Source: CAWCOU01 sp963797335
GTDB taxonomy: Bacteria; Pseudomonadota; Gammaproteobacteria; JAURND01
Direction of reading: 5' to 3'
Assembly (NCBI GenBank): GCA_963797335.1
Contig: CAWCOU010000006.1
Coordinates: 1,178,001 to 1,242,000, forward strand
DNA: 64,000 nucleotides
The notes under the pieces: generated by a model
Databases searched by the model: none
What the model was told of the DNA's origin: nothing
Seen by the model: only the letters and a program-made list of their open reading frames with translations
Shown here: positions 23,339-32,775 of the stretch, piece after piece
How the letters are laid out: each line of letters begins with the position of its first letter
How positions within the stretch are numbered: the first letter of the stretch is position 1
Position numbers and translations under genes: made by a program

Positions 23339-25417
23339 ATGTCGAATCAAAAACAACAGTATAAGCCTCGCAAAATACATCATCTTGTTGAAATTCAAGC
23401 AGCAGTAAGGCCGACAGAAACTGCAATTGTTTTTTTTAATGAAACGTTAAGCTATGGAGAATTAAATTCGAGAGCAAATCAGTTTGCAAAGTACCTGGTT
23501 CATCAAGGTGTCAAGCCTGGCGATATAGTACCGATCATATCCAATAAATCCCCTGCATTATTTGTAATGATATTGGGGATATTAAAATCAGGCGCTGCTT
23601 ATTCCCCATTAAATGTGGATAGCCCCATTAAACATATTGAAGCTGTTGTTAAAGAAACCCGAGCAAAATTTATATGTATAGAATCCAATTTGGCTAACCG
23701 ATTTTCGCTTGATGAGGATGTTTTGGTCATTGAAGCTGACGATTTACAGAAAAAAATTGGTTCTTATGGTGATGATGAAGTAGATGATGGTGCGCAAACA
23801 GAATCCGATTTAGCTTATGTTATTTATACTTCTGGAACAACCGGAAATCCTAAAGGAGGAATGATTGCCCATGCTAATTTATTGCCAACTTATCTTTCTT
23901 GGAAAAAATCTTATCAATTAACCTCATCTGACATTCATCTCCAAATGGCTCCTGTAGGCTTTGATGTATTTGCCGGGGATTGGATTAGAGCATTATGTTC
24001 TGGAGCAAAGCTTGTCTTATGTCCAAAAAACATTTTAGTAGATTCACGGCAACTATATTTATTGATCCAAAAAGAGAAAATAAATTGTGCTGAGTTTGTT
24101 CCTGCTGTTTTAAGGCAATTAATTAACTTCGTTGAAAGAAATCAATATGATCTGGCTCAATTTCGCTTATTGGTGTGTGGCTCAGATCAATGGGTTATGG
24201 GTGAATATCGGGCGGTAAAAAAACTGTGTGGAAAGGAATCGCAAGTCATAAGCTCTTATGGGTTAACTGAAACGACTATCGATAGTAGTTTTTACGAAGA
24301 AGACTCAGAAGTTCCTCTTTTAGATGATAGGTCGCCTGTTCCTATTGGCAAGCCATTTAATCATGTTAATTTCTATTTGGCTGAAGATGAAAAATTAGTG
24401 CCTCGTGGAGAAATAGGTGAAATTTATATCGGAGGCTCTGGCGTTGGTTTGGGATATTTAAACCAACCAAAATTAACCGCAGATAAATTTGTTTTGAGAA
24501 CTTTTACAGGTGACGTTGGTGAGAGATTATATAGAACTGGAGATCAAGGGAGATTGTTAGATGATGGAAATTTTTTATTTTTAGGCAGAAACCAGGAACA
24601 CATAAAAATTCATGGCAAAAGAGTTGATCTGCCTTCGTTGGAATCTGTGATTAATCAGTATAATAAAATAAAATTTAGTATAGTGACTCCAATATTTAAA
24701 GCTGATTCCGATCAAGTTATTTTAAAATGCTTTTTTACGCTCAAAGATAGTTCTCTCACTTTTGAAGAGCTTGCTAATCATATTAGGAGAGAACTACCGT
24801 GCTACTATGTCCCCAGGGAATTTTATCAAGTTGAGTCAATACCTTTGTCTTTAAATGGTAAAATTGATAAACGCGTTTCAGCTCAGAAGGTTGTTAAAGA
24901 ACTTCGACCACAGATTCATGCTCCTACGAACGAGCTGCAAAGGTACTTAGTTGATTTATGGAAGAAAAGACTGGAATTAGAGGAAGTGGGCACAAAGAGT
25001 AGTTTTCATAATCTTGGCGGTTCCTCTCTCTTATTTGTAGCTATGCTCAGCGATGTTAATAAAAAATTCAATTTAAGTATATCATATACCATTGACGTTG
25101 AGACCATAGAGGATTTGGCAAAACATATAGAAAATCAACAGCTCATTCCAGCTCAACGATTGCATAACCCTGCGTCAGCATTCGCTTTTAGAGATGCAAA
25201 ACAGGCAAAATATACCTCATCGTATTTTATGGGTATTTTTTCCCCTATATTGCTTCACCCCGCAAAAAAATCCCCCAAAATTCTTTCGTCAGAAGTTCCG
25301 AAGAGATCATTTGCGTACTCAATTTTTCAGCAACCTTTGCCAAAACAACCATTGTCCTCGAAATTAACCAAGGCTACTAAGACACTTCTATCCTTGGCAT
25401 TTAGAAAAGGAAAGTAA
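23339..25417 (+). CDS. NRPS-like adenylation-thiolation protein
   Basis: A 692-aa enzyme that should activate an amino or other carboxylic acid as an acyl-adenylate and load it onto its own carrier domain. Core motifs are present: A3 YTSGTTGNPKGG (about residue 162), A4-type FDVFAGDW, A5 SYGLTET (about 306), A7 YRTGDQGRL (about 397), A8 GRNQEHIKIHGKRVDLP, A10 LSLNGKIDK (about 505), and a thiolation motif LGGSS (about 558). The Asp in FDVF is typical of amino-acid-activating domains. No condensation, thioesterase or reductase domain follows. Instead there is a basic, Pro/Ser/Lys-rich tail of about 80 residues. Release must therefore involve another enzyme, perhaps one of the neighbouring hydrolases. 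Confidence 0.85.
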   Translation: MSNQKQQYKPRKIHHLVEIQAAVRPTETAIVFFNETLSYGELNSRANQFAKYLVHQGVKPGDIVPIISNKSPALFVMILGILKSGAAYSPLNVDSPIKHIEAVVKETRAKFICIESNLANRFSLDEDVLVIEADDLQKKIGSYGDDEVDDGAQTESDLAYVIYTSGTTGNPKGGMIAHANLLPTYLSWKKSYQLTSSDIHLQMAPVGFDVFAGDWIRALCSGAKLVLCPKNILVDSRQLYLLIQKEKINCAEFVPAVLRQLINFVERNQYDLAQFRLLVCGSDQWVMGEYRAVKKLCGKESQVISSYGLTETTIDSSFYEEDSEVPLLDDRSPVPIGKPFNHVNFYLAEDEKLVPRGEIGEIYIGGSGVGLGYLNQPKLTADKFVLRTFTGDVGERLYRTGDQGRLLDDGNFLFLGRNQEHIKIHGKRVDLPSLESVINQYNKIKFSIVTPIFKADSDQVILKCFFTLKDSSLTFEELANHIRRELPCYYVPREFYQVESIPLSLNGKIDKRVSAQKVVKELRPQIHAPTNELQRYLVDLWKKRLELEEVGTKSSFHNLGGSSLLFVAMLSDVNKKFNLSISYTIDVETIEDLAKHIENQQLIPAQRLHNPASAFAFRDAKQAKYTSSYFMGIFSPILLHPAKKSPKILSSEVPKRSFAYSIFQQPLPKQPLSSKLTKATKTLLSLAFRKGK

Positions 25418-25558
25418 TATACTTATTGAATATTTTTACAGCAATTAACGAGGCTAGGGATTGCCATAAAATACCAATTGTTAATCATTTGCTGTTATTT
25501 TTAGCATTTTAAAGCCTGTCCGAGCAGAGCTTTTCTAAAGCACAATGGAGTTGTTTTA

Positions 25559-27256
25559 ATGCTATATGATGATTCAGAGTTGATTGAGCAAATTATTCTT
25601 AATCTACCCAATTATGTCTTTTGGCAAGATAATCGCGGTATCTTTAAAGGTTGCAATCATAATTTTGCAACCCTTCTGAGCCTGGACTCCCCAAGTAAAA
25701 TTATTGGCCTAACAGAAGATACCTTACCTTTTGTGAAACACCTGACATCCCATGCCGAAGATTTACAATTTATAAGCTCTGGAAAACCCATTTTTGTTAA
25801 AAAAGTTGATCTCGACTTTCAAGGTGAGAGTCGGCATTTTTTAATTGAAAAGAAATTTGTTTTTGATAAAAACAAGCATATTAGTGGAATAATTGGTGTT
25901 ATTAGTGATATTACTTATCAAGAAAAATTGAGTGTTTCTCTGGAGCAGGCCGCTTCTATTCAAAAGTCCTATATTGCCGATATAAATAAAGAAGTTACCG
26001 GTCAAGAACATCGTGATATGTCCATTGAGGAGTATACGGATGAAATTAGGCATCATTTAGAAAATATTATAGCTGCTATGCCCGGGAACGTGTATTGGTT
26101 AAACAGAGAATGTACCCTCTTGGGTGGTAACGATAATTTAGCCAAGATGTTCGGATTAAAATCTCGTACCGAATTGGTGGGTTTAACCTACGATCAAATG
26201 GCTGAACTTGCTCAATGGACAGAAGGACAAGGAGAATCATTTAAAAATGCAGAGTTAGAAGTTATGGCATCGGGAATGCCTCGCTTTAACGTAGAAGAAC
26301 CACCCGTGGTTATAAACGATGAAACCAGATATTACATGTCCAATAAAGTCCCCCTGTATAATAAAAAAAATAAAATCATTGGTGTTTTAGGTATTTCTTT
26401 AGATATTACAGATAGAAAGCTTGCAGAAGAACGAGAAAAAACCGCTCTTTTGGAATCATCCCAAGCTAGAGCAAAAGCTGAGTCAGAAGAGCAGCTAAGA
26501 CAAGTGGTGATGATCTTGACGGGTAGTATTGCTCATGATTTACGCTCACCTATTAGCGTTTTAGCAATGAAAGGTGGTTTCTTGGAAACATATCTTCCTA
26601 TCCTAATAAGCGGATATGACAAAGCTGTGGCTTCTCAACTTACTACAGAAGATGATGAAAACATTCCCGATCGCATGAAAGATCATCTTGCAGTAATAGG
26701 ACATAAAATATGCGAGACTACCAAAGAAATGCACGATTTTATTGATATCACCCTTCAAACTTTAAGCAAAGCATTAAGCAGTAATCTTACACGAGAAGAC
26801 ATGGTTGTTTGCTCCATGTGGCACTGTATCCATAATACTTTATATCGATATCCTTTTACTGGTCAGCAGCGGGAACTTATAAAATGGGATCAGAACGATT
26901 TCAATTTTATGGGAAATGAATTACTGATGATTAGGGTATTTTTTAATCTAATAAAAAATTCACTTGAGCAAATTGAAAAGAATAATCGTGGCGAAATTTC
27001 TATAAGCACTGAGGTTGGTGATAATGAAAATATCATACGGTTTAAAGACACTGCTGGCGGAGCGGCTCCCGAAATAATCAATAACTTATTTTCTGGTTAT
27101 CGCACTACGAAAGAAAAAGGAACTGGGGTTGGTCTGGCTTTTTGTAAAATCACTATGGAAAGCTTTGGTGGAAGCATAAGTTGTAATTCCGTTTATGGGG
27201 AATATATTGAATTTATTCTTAGTTTTCCGTCAATTAATCCAGAAAAAAATATGTAA
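25559..27256 (+). CDS. Soluble PAS-PAS histidine kinase with LqsS/CqsS-like core
   Basis: A 565-aa cytoplasmic sensor kinase with no membrane segments. Two PAS domains (about residues 10-120 and 165-285; note NLPNYVFWQDNRGIFKGCN and AMPGNVYWLNRECTLLGGN) precede a kinase core. The H-box is SIAHDLRSP (His near 325), the N-box NLIKNSLEQI (about 462), and the G2 box GTGVGLAFC (about 520). The G1 box reads FKDTAGGAAPE instead of the usual DTGxGI, so ATP handling may be altered. The unusual spacing and the YLPxLxxxYxxA segment after the H-box resemble the CqsS/LqsS family. Its likely response regulator survives only as debris immediately downstream. Confidence 0.82.
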   Translation: MLYDDSELIEQIILNLPNYVFWQDNRGIFKGCNHNFATLLSLDSPSKIIGLTEDTLPFVKHLTSHAEDLQFISSGKPIFVKKVDLDFQGESRHFLIEKKFVFDKNKHISGIIGVISDITYQEKLSVSLEQAASIQKSYIADINKEVTGQEHRDMSIEEYTDEIRHHLENIIAAMPGNVYWLNRECTLLGGNDNLAKMFGLKSRTELVGLTYDQMAELAQWTEGQGESFKNAELEVMASGMPRFNVEEPPVVINDETRYYMSNKVPLYNKKNKIIGVLGISLDITDRKLAEEREKTALLESSQARAKAESEEQLRQVVMILTGSIAHDLRSPISVLAMKGGFLETYLPILISGYDKAVASQLTTEDDENIPDRMKDHLAVIGHKICETTKEMHDFIDITLQTLSKALSSNLTREDMVVCSMWHCIHNTLYRYPFTGQQRELIKWDQNDFNFMGNELLMIRVFFNLIKNSLEQIEKNNRGEISISTEVGDNENIIRFKDTAGGAAPEIINNLFSGYRTTKEKGTGVGLAFCKITMESFGGSISCNSVYGEYIEFILSFPSINPEKNM

Positions 27257-27328
27257 GACAATTACATCGCATTGAAATTTTTTAGTAATTATCAAATCAA
27301 CTACTGTCTAATAGTATTAATTATATTT

Positions 27329-27535
27329 TCAATAACTCTGTATAGTTGGAATTTCTTCAGGATGCGCGCAACTTTGCTTTCCGTATAATATCACATAATA
27401 CATATGAGTGATAGACAAAAGCTTTGCTCCAATAAACAGCTTCCTGTAAAAAAGAAAAGCAAACTGTTCTCTTGATGCTTGTCGATGGATACATCTGATC
27501 AGTTTTCCCGAGTGTTCACCTTGCATTAAAGCCAA
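27329..27535 (-). pseudogene. Debris of a response-regulator gene fused to debris of a recombinase-partner gene
   Basis: On the minus strand a 68-codon frame reads as two relics. Its end (FIGAKLLSITHMYYVILYGK and after) matches the C-terminus of the response regulator at 35208-36182 (FPEAKLLSGTNIYYALLHGK and after, including a following EEI). Its beginning (GEHSGKLIRCIHR) matches GEHPEKLIRRIGR of the 20966-21448 protein. Neither parent is complete. The relic lies convergent to the 25559 kinase, where its cognate regulator would be expected, and 114 bases from the IS element. It marks a deletion or recombination junction. Confidence 0.6.
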
Positions 27536-27640
27536 TCAATAACTAACAGGAATGATTGTTGGATTTTTTTAAAGTAAAGAATGGTATTCAACTTGGTTAC
27601 GCATACCTTTAAACATAAATATTAATTATTTATTGCTATT

Positions 27641-28906
27641 GTTTTTAAACTCTGTAGGGTACGAAAATTGAAGAAAGAGAGGAATTAAGGGAGAGAAAAA
27701 GATAACTCGCTGATTTTAAACAAAAACCATATAATCATTTTCGACGAAGAAAAGGAGGTTATATGGATAAAAATAAAACCAGCGAGTTAGTAGGCATTTT
27801 AGGGCAAGAATTAAAATGGAACAAGGCAAGATTAACTTGTTTTAGTCTAATGATATTAGCGCTATTAGCGGCCAGAACAATCAGTCTGTTCAAAATGGCT
27901 GTGGTGATGGATAGTCCGGCAGAGCAATCATCGCGCTATAAACGATTAAAATGCTTTTTCCGAGAGTTTAGTATTGATACGACGACGATAGCGCGTTTGA
28001 TATTTAAATGGTTTGGATTTACTGAGAAAAAGTTATATTTGACGATAGATAGGACAAATTGGTTTTTAGGTAAGTCAAAGATAAATGTATTTACTCTGGG
28101 AGTAGCGTACGAAGGAATAGCAATCCCATTATTTTGGAAATTACTACCGAAAGCGGGTAACGCTTCAGCTAAAGAGCATATGGATTTAGTAGAACGTTTC
28201 GTTTCTGTGTTTGGAAGTGAATGTATTTTAGGTATTTTGGGTGATAGAGAATTTGCCAGCAAAGCCTTTTTCAAATGGTTAAATAAGAAAAAAATTGCTT
28301 TTTATATTCGCATCAAAGAAGGCAGTCAAGTCAATATCAAAGGGAAAAAGTGGATAAAAGCCAAAAAAATTTTCAATCATTTAAATCTTAAAGAAAAGTC
28401 GATGTATATGATGAAAATTACTCTTTGGGATGACACTTCTGTGTTTTTAGCAGGCTCTCGTTCAGAACGCGGAGAATTGATGATAGTAGCTACCAACCAA
28501 AATCCTAAAAATGCTATTGCCATCTATCTGAGACGCTGGGAAATTGAATCATTGTTTCAAAATTTAAAGGGACGAGGTTTTAATTTTGAGCAAACCCATA
28601 TCACTGCCCTGGATCGCTTAGAGAAAGTCATGGTCTTGCTCGCATTGACTTTGTGTTGGGCCCATAAAGTGGGCGAATGGCGAGCCATACAAAAACCTAT
28701 TCCCATCAATCGTTACCGCGATAGTCAAAGACCACAATTTAGTTATTTTCGATATGGTTTGGATTTGTTACAAGAGCTTGTTTTTAAAGGGTATCAACAA
28801 ACCAAAAAACAATGGAAAGCCTGCTTAAAACTAATAACTTCTAGCTCAATATTCACTCATACGCTGGAGGTGCTATGAATTTTCGTACCCTACAGAGGTT
28901 TTTAAA
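27641..28906 (+). mobile_element. Intact IS4-like insertion sequence with 9-bp target duplication
   Basis: Terminal inverted repeats CTCTGTAGGGTACGAAAATT (27650-27669) and its exact complement (28878-28897) bound a 1248-bp element. GTTTTTAAA occurs directly outside both ends (27641-27649 and 28898-28906) as the target-site duplication. It encodes one transposase in the plus direction. Perfect ends and an open transposase frame suggest recent insertion. It separates the PAS-PAS kinase from the methyltransferase gene. Bases 28907-29228 beyond it show only AT-rich DNA, perhaps the promoter of the next gene. Confidence 0.9.
27763..28878 (+). CDS. IS4-family transposase
   Basis: A 371-aa DDE transposase. 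The acidic triad is visible in TIDRTNWFLG (first Asp), GILGDREFAS (second Asp) and the IS4 signature YLRRWEIESLFQNLKGRGF (Glu). The full frame is intact and ends at the right inverted repeat, its stop codon overlapping it. The start has an AAAGGAGGTTAT ribosome site. Several N-terminal residues (LKCFFREFSIDTTTIARL) fit the DNA-binding helical region of the family. Confidence 0.9.
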   Translation: MDKNKTSELVGILGQELKWNKARLTCFSLMILALLAARTISLFKMAVVMDSPAEQSSRYKRLKCFFREFSIDTTTIARLIFKWFGFTEKKLYLTIDRTNWFLGKSKINVFTLGVAYEGIAIPLFWKLLPKAGNASAKEHMDLVERFVSVFGSECILGILGDREFASKAFFKWLNKKKIAFYIRIKEGSQVNIKGKKWIKAKKIFNHLNLKEKSMYMMKITLWDDTSVFLAGSRSERGELMIVATNQNPKNAIAIYLRRWEIESLFQNLKGRGFNFEQTHITALDRLEKVMVLLALTLCWAHKVGEWRAIQKPIPINRYRDSQRPQFSYFRYGLDLLQELVFKGYQQTKKQWKACLKLITSSSIFTHTLEVL

Positions 28907-29228
28907 AAAATTAATCTTTATTTTAAGCTAGCCTTAAGAATAGCAAGAAAAAATAATTCCTCGTTTTCCATTTATTTTTGTGGAAATATGGTTTAAAATA
29001 CAAATAAACAAACATTCAATCGCTCTTAAAATGCTAATCATTCTCAATAATGGTTATTATTTCCCTCAAACAGTTTTCAGGATGCAACTGTTGTATCTGA
29101 AGTGATCGCAGAAATCATTATTTCACATAATAACAATATCAAATGTCATCATGACCACAATGGATAAAAATCATGATTGAAATAGGGTATTTCTATTTTT
29201 AAAAATTAAAAAAATAAGGATTATACGT

Positions 29229-30029
29229 ATGCACAACCCAAAAAATATTGTGGAATTATATTCTGGTGAAGATTTACCAGTTTTATTTAAAGGTGGATTT
29301 ATTAATTTTGGTTATTGGGATGATTCAATTGCTCAAGAAAATAAAATCACATATGACCAAGTTATTAACGCAAATAAAGCTCTATATCAAAAACTTGTTG
29401 ACTTAATTTCTATCGGAAAGACAGATCGTGTGTTAGAGGTTGGTTCAGGCTTCGGAGCTGGTTGTGCATTGATATCGAAACTGTACACACCAAATTCTAT
29501 AACTGGCATTGATTATTTTAACTCGCATGTGGAACATGCCACCAAACTTCATCAGGAATTAGTATCCCAAAAAAGAATATCTTTTCTTCAAGGTAAAGCG
29601 GAAAGCTTACCTATCCCGGATCAATCCATAGATAAGCTTGTGACTTTGGAAGCTTTTCAACATTTTGACCCTGTAAAAGCCATTCGAGAATTCGGACGAA
29701 TTTTAGTAGACAAAGGAGTTTTAGGTATATCCACATTTTTTGCGCTAAAAAAGGAATTTTTCAAAGAAATATTACAACTTCTTCCTAGACCTGCTGTTTT
29801 GTCAGATGAATCTGATGAAAAAAATTCTGCCTTACCCGAAGTAATAGAAGCTCTTAAAGTATCAGGGTTTCATGATGTAGAGGTAGTGCCAATTGGCGAT
29901 CATGTTTGGTACGGTTATGATAAGTGGGTTAAGCAAAATGAACCGGGCATTTGGGATACCAATTGGCTTCCTGCATATCAAAAAGGATTGCTAGATTATT
30001 TTATTATTAGAGCTGTTAGAAAAAGATAG
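29229..30029 (+). CDS. Class I SAM-dependent small-molecule methyltransferase
   Basis: A 266-aa methyltransferase. Motif I is VLEVGSGFGAGC (about residue 66). Motif II holds the acidic GIDYFNSHVEHA, then AESLPIPDQSIDKLVTLEAF (post-II to IV) and the FGRILVDKGVLGIST hairpin. The N-terminal lid (FKGGFINFGYWDD) is typical of natural-product and small-amine methyltransferases. It starts the second gene run of the cargo island, in the same direction as the NRPS-like gene, and is followed 36 bases later by a hydrolase gene. It probably tailors the island's product; the substrate is unknown. Confidence 0.82.
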   Translation: MHNPKNIVELYSGEDLPVLFKGGFINFGYWDDSIAQENKITYDQVINANKALYQKLVDLISIGKTDRVLEVGSGFGAGCALISKLYTPNSITGIDYFNSHVEHATKLHQELVSQKRISFLQGKAESLPIPDQSIDKLVTLEAFQHFDPVKAIREFGRILVDKGVLGISTFFALKKEFFKEILQLLPRPAVLSDESDEKNSALPEVIEALKVSGFHDVEVVPIGDHVWYGYDKWVKQNEPGIWDTNWLPAYQKGLLDYFIIRAVRKR

Positions 30030-30065
30030 CCTATTTGGAGTTATTATTTTAGGTAGATGATATAA

Positions 30066-31073
30066 ATGTCCGATAAAGATCCTAGCGTTAAAAAAACAAA
30101 AGATTACAAAGAATTACTACAAAAAATTGTTGTACATAGAAATGAAAAAATTGCGCCGTTGACAAGCACTATGGATAGACCAGGTATTGCTGAAAATATT
30201 TCTTTCACTCTTGAGCTTAGAAATGGAACCCAACTGCCTGTGGAAGTTTTTCGTCCGATCAATAGCACTTTGGAATTTTATCCAACTATTTTCCATATCC
30301 CAGGATCTGGGTTTAACACTTTAAATCCGTACTTTGCTTTTGTTACTTGTAGCCAGCTTGCAGAACATTCAGGCTGTCAGGTTATTGTCATTAATCATCG
30401 ACTTGTTCCAGAGCATCCATTTCCCGCAGGGCAGGATGACAGCATGGAGGTATTTTGCACTTTAATGGACAATTCTATATTTTTAAAAATTGATCTTTGC
30501 AAAGTGGCTCTTTCTGGATACAGTTCTGGCGGGACTTATGCAGCTTGGGTGGCAAATCAAGAGGGTGATTGTTCACAAAGTGGACATTTAAGCAATATTA
30601 AGCATCTATTCTTGATTAGTCCTTTGGTGGATCTATCCGGTCTGATGCCGCGTATAGCGCAGGAGTCAGAGATTCAAGACCATATAGTTAGCCAACACTT
30701 TATTGAAGGAATGAAGGAGTACTATCTGCATGGCATATCAAATCTATCTGATTCCAAGCTTTCACCGTATCTCCAAGAAATTAAAGAAAATCACCCTCCT
30801 ACTCACTTTACCCGAGGTCATCACGATCGATTGGCATCTGATACAGAAGCTTATAAAAATAAGCTTAAAGCGAAAACTATGGTTTCCTCAACTAATATTC
30901 AGGGATGTCATGATGTTTTTTGGCATAAGAAGGAAGCTATACTGGATGTTGCCGGCATGGCAAGACAAACTATAGGGGTGGTTATACCTAGATCAGTGGG
31001 TACGGCACCACAAGAAAAAGATGAGGTATTGGACAAAAGCAATAATGATACTAGTCTTGCGTCAAAAATATAA
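30066..31073 (+). CDS. Alpha/beta hydrolase, hormone-sensitive-lipase-like
   Basis: A 335-aa esterase/lipase of the alpha/beta-hydrolase-3 type. The oxyanion-hole region is FHIPGSGF in place of the usual HGGG. The nucleophile elbow is SGYSSGGTY (about residue 158). INHRLVPEHPFPAGQDD is the typical HSL-family strand. The Asp and His are probably in TRGHHDRLASD and QGCHDVFW. The N-terminus has no signal peptide. The gene lies between the methyltransferase and the cytidine deaminase. It could release or modify the NRPS-like product or degrade a signal; both are inferences. Confidence 0.8.
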   Translation: MSDKDPSVKKTKDYKELLQKIVVHRNEKIAPLTSTMDRPGIAENISFTLELRNGTQLPVEVFRPINSTLEFYPTIFHIPGSGFNTLNPYFAFVTCSQLAEHSGCQVIVINHRLVPEHPFPAGQDDSMEVFCTLMDNSIFLKIDLCKVALSGYSSGGTYAAWVANQEGDCSQSGHLSNIKHLFLISPLVDLSGLMPRIAQESEIQDHIVSQHFIEGMKEYYLHGISNLSDSKLSPYLQEIKENHPPTHFTRGHHDRLASDTEAYKNKLKAKTMVSSTNIQGCHDVFWHKKEAILDVAGMARQTIGVVIPRSVGTAPQEKDEVLDKSNNDTSLASKI

Positions 31074-31084
31074 ATAAAAGGCAA

Positions 31085-31480
31085 ATGATGACACATTATT
31101 ATTTAAATGAGATGATAAACAAGGCGGCTCAAGCACTGGACTTTTGTTACGTTCCCGTGTCTAATTTTCGAGTGAGTGCTTGCATTCTAACAGAACACAA
31201 TCGAATATTTGTTGGATGTAATTTTGAGAATGCCAGTTTCCCACTAAGTGTGTGCGCTGAAACCTCCGCTATTGCCAATATGATAAGCTCAGGATCAAGA
31301 AGCATACGTGCCATACTTATTATGAATAATGAAGCAGAGTTATGCTCTCCATGCGGTGGGTGTAGGCAGCAAATTTTTGAATTTTCACAAAAGGACACTT
31401 TAATTCATTTATATGGGAACGGTCAATTAAAAAAAACTTTAACTATTGAAGAATTATTACCCTGCCCGTTTCATTTATAG
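31085..31480 (+). CDS. cdd: Cytidine deaminase
   Basis: A 131-aa zinc deaminase of the CDA family. VPVSNFRVSACILTE and GCNFENASFPLSVCAETSAI contain the zinc Cys and the catalytic Glu, and SPCGGCRQQIFEF holds the other two zinc cysteines. It ends in ELLPCPF, as in bacterial cytidine deaminases. The reaction is deamination of (deoxy)cytidine to (deoxy)uridine. It begins 11 bases after the hydrolase gene. In a biosynthesis island it may act on a nucleoside substrate or on a cytidine-type compound rather than in salvage; this is inference. Confidence 0.85.
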   Translation: MMTHYYLNEMINKAAQALDFCYVPVSNFRVSACILTEHNRIFVGCNFENASFPLSVCAETSAIANMISSGSRSIRAILIMNNEAELCSPCGGCRQQIFEFSQKDTLIHLYGNGQLKKTLTIEELLPCPFHL

Positions 31481-31514
31481 ATGAATTTAAAACTTATATG
31501 GAATTGGATACCTT

Positions 31515-32717
31515 ATGGCAATTACTAATGATGAGCTCCATAATGAGCTTGAAAGATTAAAACACATTATTGAGCAACAAGAGCTAGAAATAGTTAGATT
31601 GAAAAGTGTTATTGATAACCTTCCCGGGAGTATCTATTGGAAGGATATAGATGGAAAATATTTAGGAAATAATAAATTTGCTCGCGATAAAATGGTTGGT
31701 TTAGATTTGGCCGAGTCTGTCATTGGAAAAACAGATTACGACTTATTTGCTAAAGAAGTTGCCGAAGAGTTTAGAAAAAATGATTTAGAAGTCATTGATA
31801 ATAATAGTGAAATATCACGAGAAGAGACTACCACTCTTTCTGATGGTAGAGAAATTTTTCAATTGTCAAGGAAAAGGCCGCTACATGACACCAATGGTAA
31901 AGTTATTGGAATTGTTGGCAATACAGTTGATATTACCGAATTAAAAACAACGCAAGACAAATTACGAAATGTTGAAGATAGACTGGCCGGTATGTTATCA
32001 CTCAGTGCTTCAATTGCTCATGAATTGCGCACTCCCATTACAGCCATTCAATTTGGTGTTAGCGGCGTAAAAGAGTACCTTCCCTCCCTTGTAAAAGCAT
32101 ATAACACAGCTAAAAAACATCAACTCAAAGTAGACAATATCCAGAGTCAGCATCTCAAAATTCTTTCAGGCGTCTTTGATACTCTTGAGTCTGAAGTGAT
32201 ATATGCAGATACTATTATCAATATGATATTGATGAATCTTAAGCATACCGATATTCCAGATGTAAATTTAAAAATACTCTCCATAAGTTCTTGCGTTGAA
32301 GAAGCCATACGACGTTATCCATTTAAAAAAGAACAACGTGATCTTATTGAATGGTCAAGTGAGGGTGATTTTTCGTTTATGGGTGAGCAACTGCTTATGG
32401 TACATGTGTTGTTTAACTTAATGAAAAATTCTTTTTACTATATAGAAGCAGAGAACAAGGGGAAAATTCAAATATGGTTTGATTCAGATGAGTATGATAA
32501 CATTCTTTACTTTAAAGATACTGCAAAAGGTATCCTAGAGGATGTGTTACCGAAATTATTTGAAAAATTTTATTCGACTACTCGACATGGTACTGGCTTA
32601 GGACTTTCGTATTGCAAAATGATTATGACCAGTTTTGGCGGCACGATAACTTGTCAATCAACTTACGGAGAATTCACACAATTTACATTAACTTTCCCGA
32701 AAATAGAAAATAATTAA
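31515..32717 (+). CDS. Soluble PAS histidine kinase with LqsS/CqsS-like core
   Basis: A 400-aa cytoplasmic kinase. A short coiled coil (LHNELERLKHIIEQQELEI) leads into one PAS domain (about residues 30-145, beginning NLPGSIYWKDIDGKYLGNN). The kinase core follows: H-box SIAHELRTP (His about 168), the YLPSLVKAYNTAKKHQL segment, N-box NLMKNSFYYI (about 300), G1 FKDTAKGIL and G2 GTGLGLSYC (about 358). It closely resembles the kinases at 25559 and 36175. It is followed by a hydrolase gene and then by the response regulator at 33682, its probable partner. Confidence 0.85.
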   Translation: MAITNDELHNELERLKHIIEQQELEIVRLKSVIDNLPGSIYWKDIDGKYLGNNKFARDKMVGLDLAESVIGKTDYDLFAKEVAEEFRKNDLEVIDNNSEISREETTTLSDGREIFQLSRKRPLHDTNGKVIGIVGNTVDITELKTTQDKLRNVEDRLAGMLSLSASIAHELRTPITAIQFGVSGVKEYLPSLVKAYNTAKKHQLKVDNIQSQHLKILSGVFDTLESEVIYADTIINMILMNLKHTDIPDVNLKILSISSCVEEAIRRYPFKKEQRDLIEWSSEGDFSFMGEQLLMVHVLFNLMKNSFYYIEAENKGKIQIWFDSDEYDNILYFKDTAKGILEDVLPKLFEKFYSTTRHGTGLGLSYCKMIMTSFGGTITCQSTYGEFTQFTLTFPKIENN

Positions 32718-32775
32718 TTGCAAATTATTCTATTTTTGTAATAAAAAATCGGACTTCGTGGGGAAGAAAATCAGA

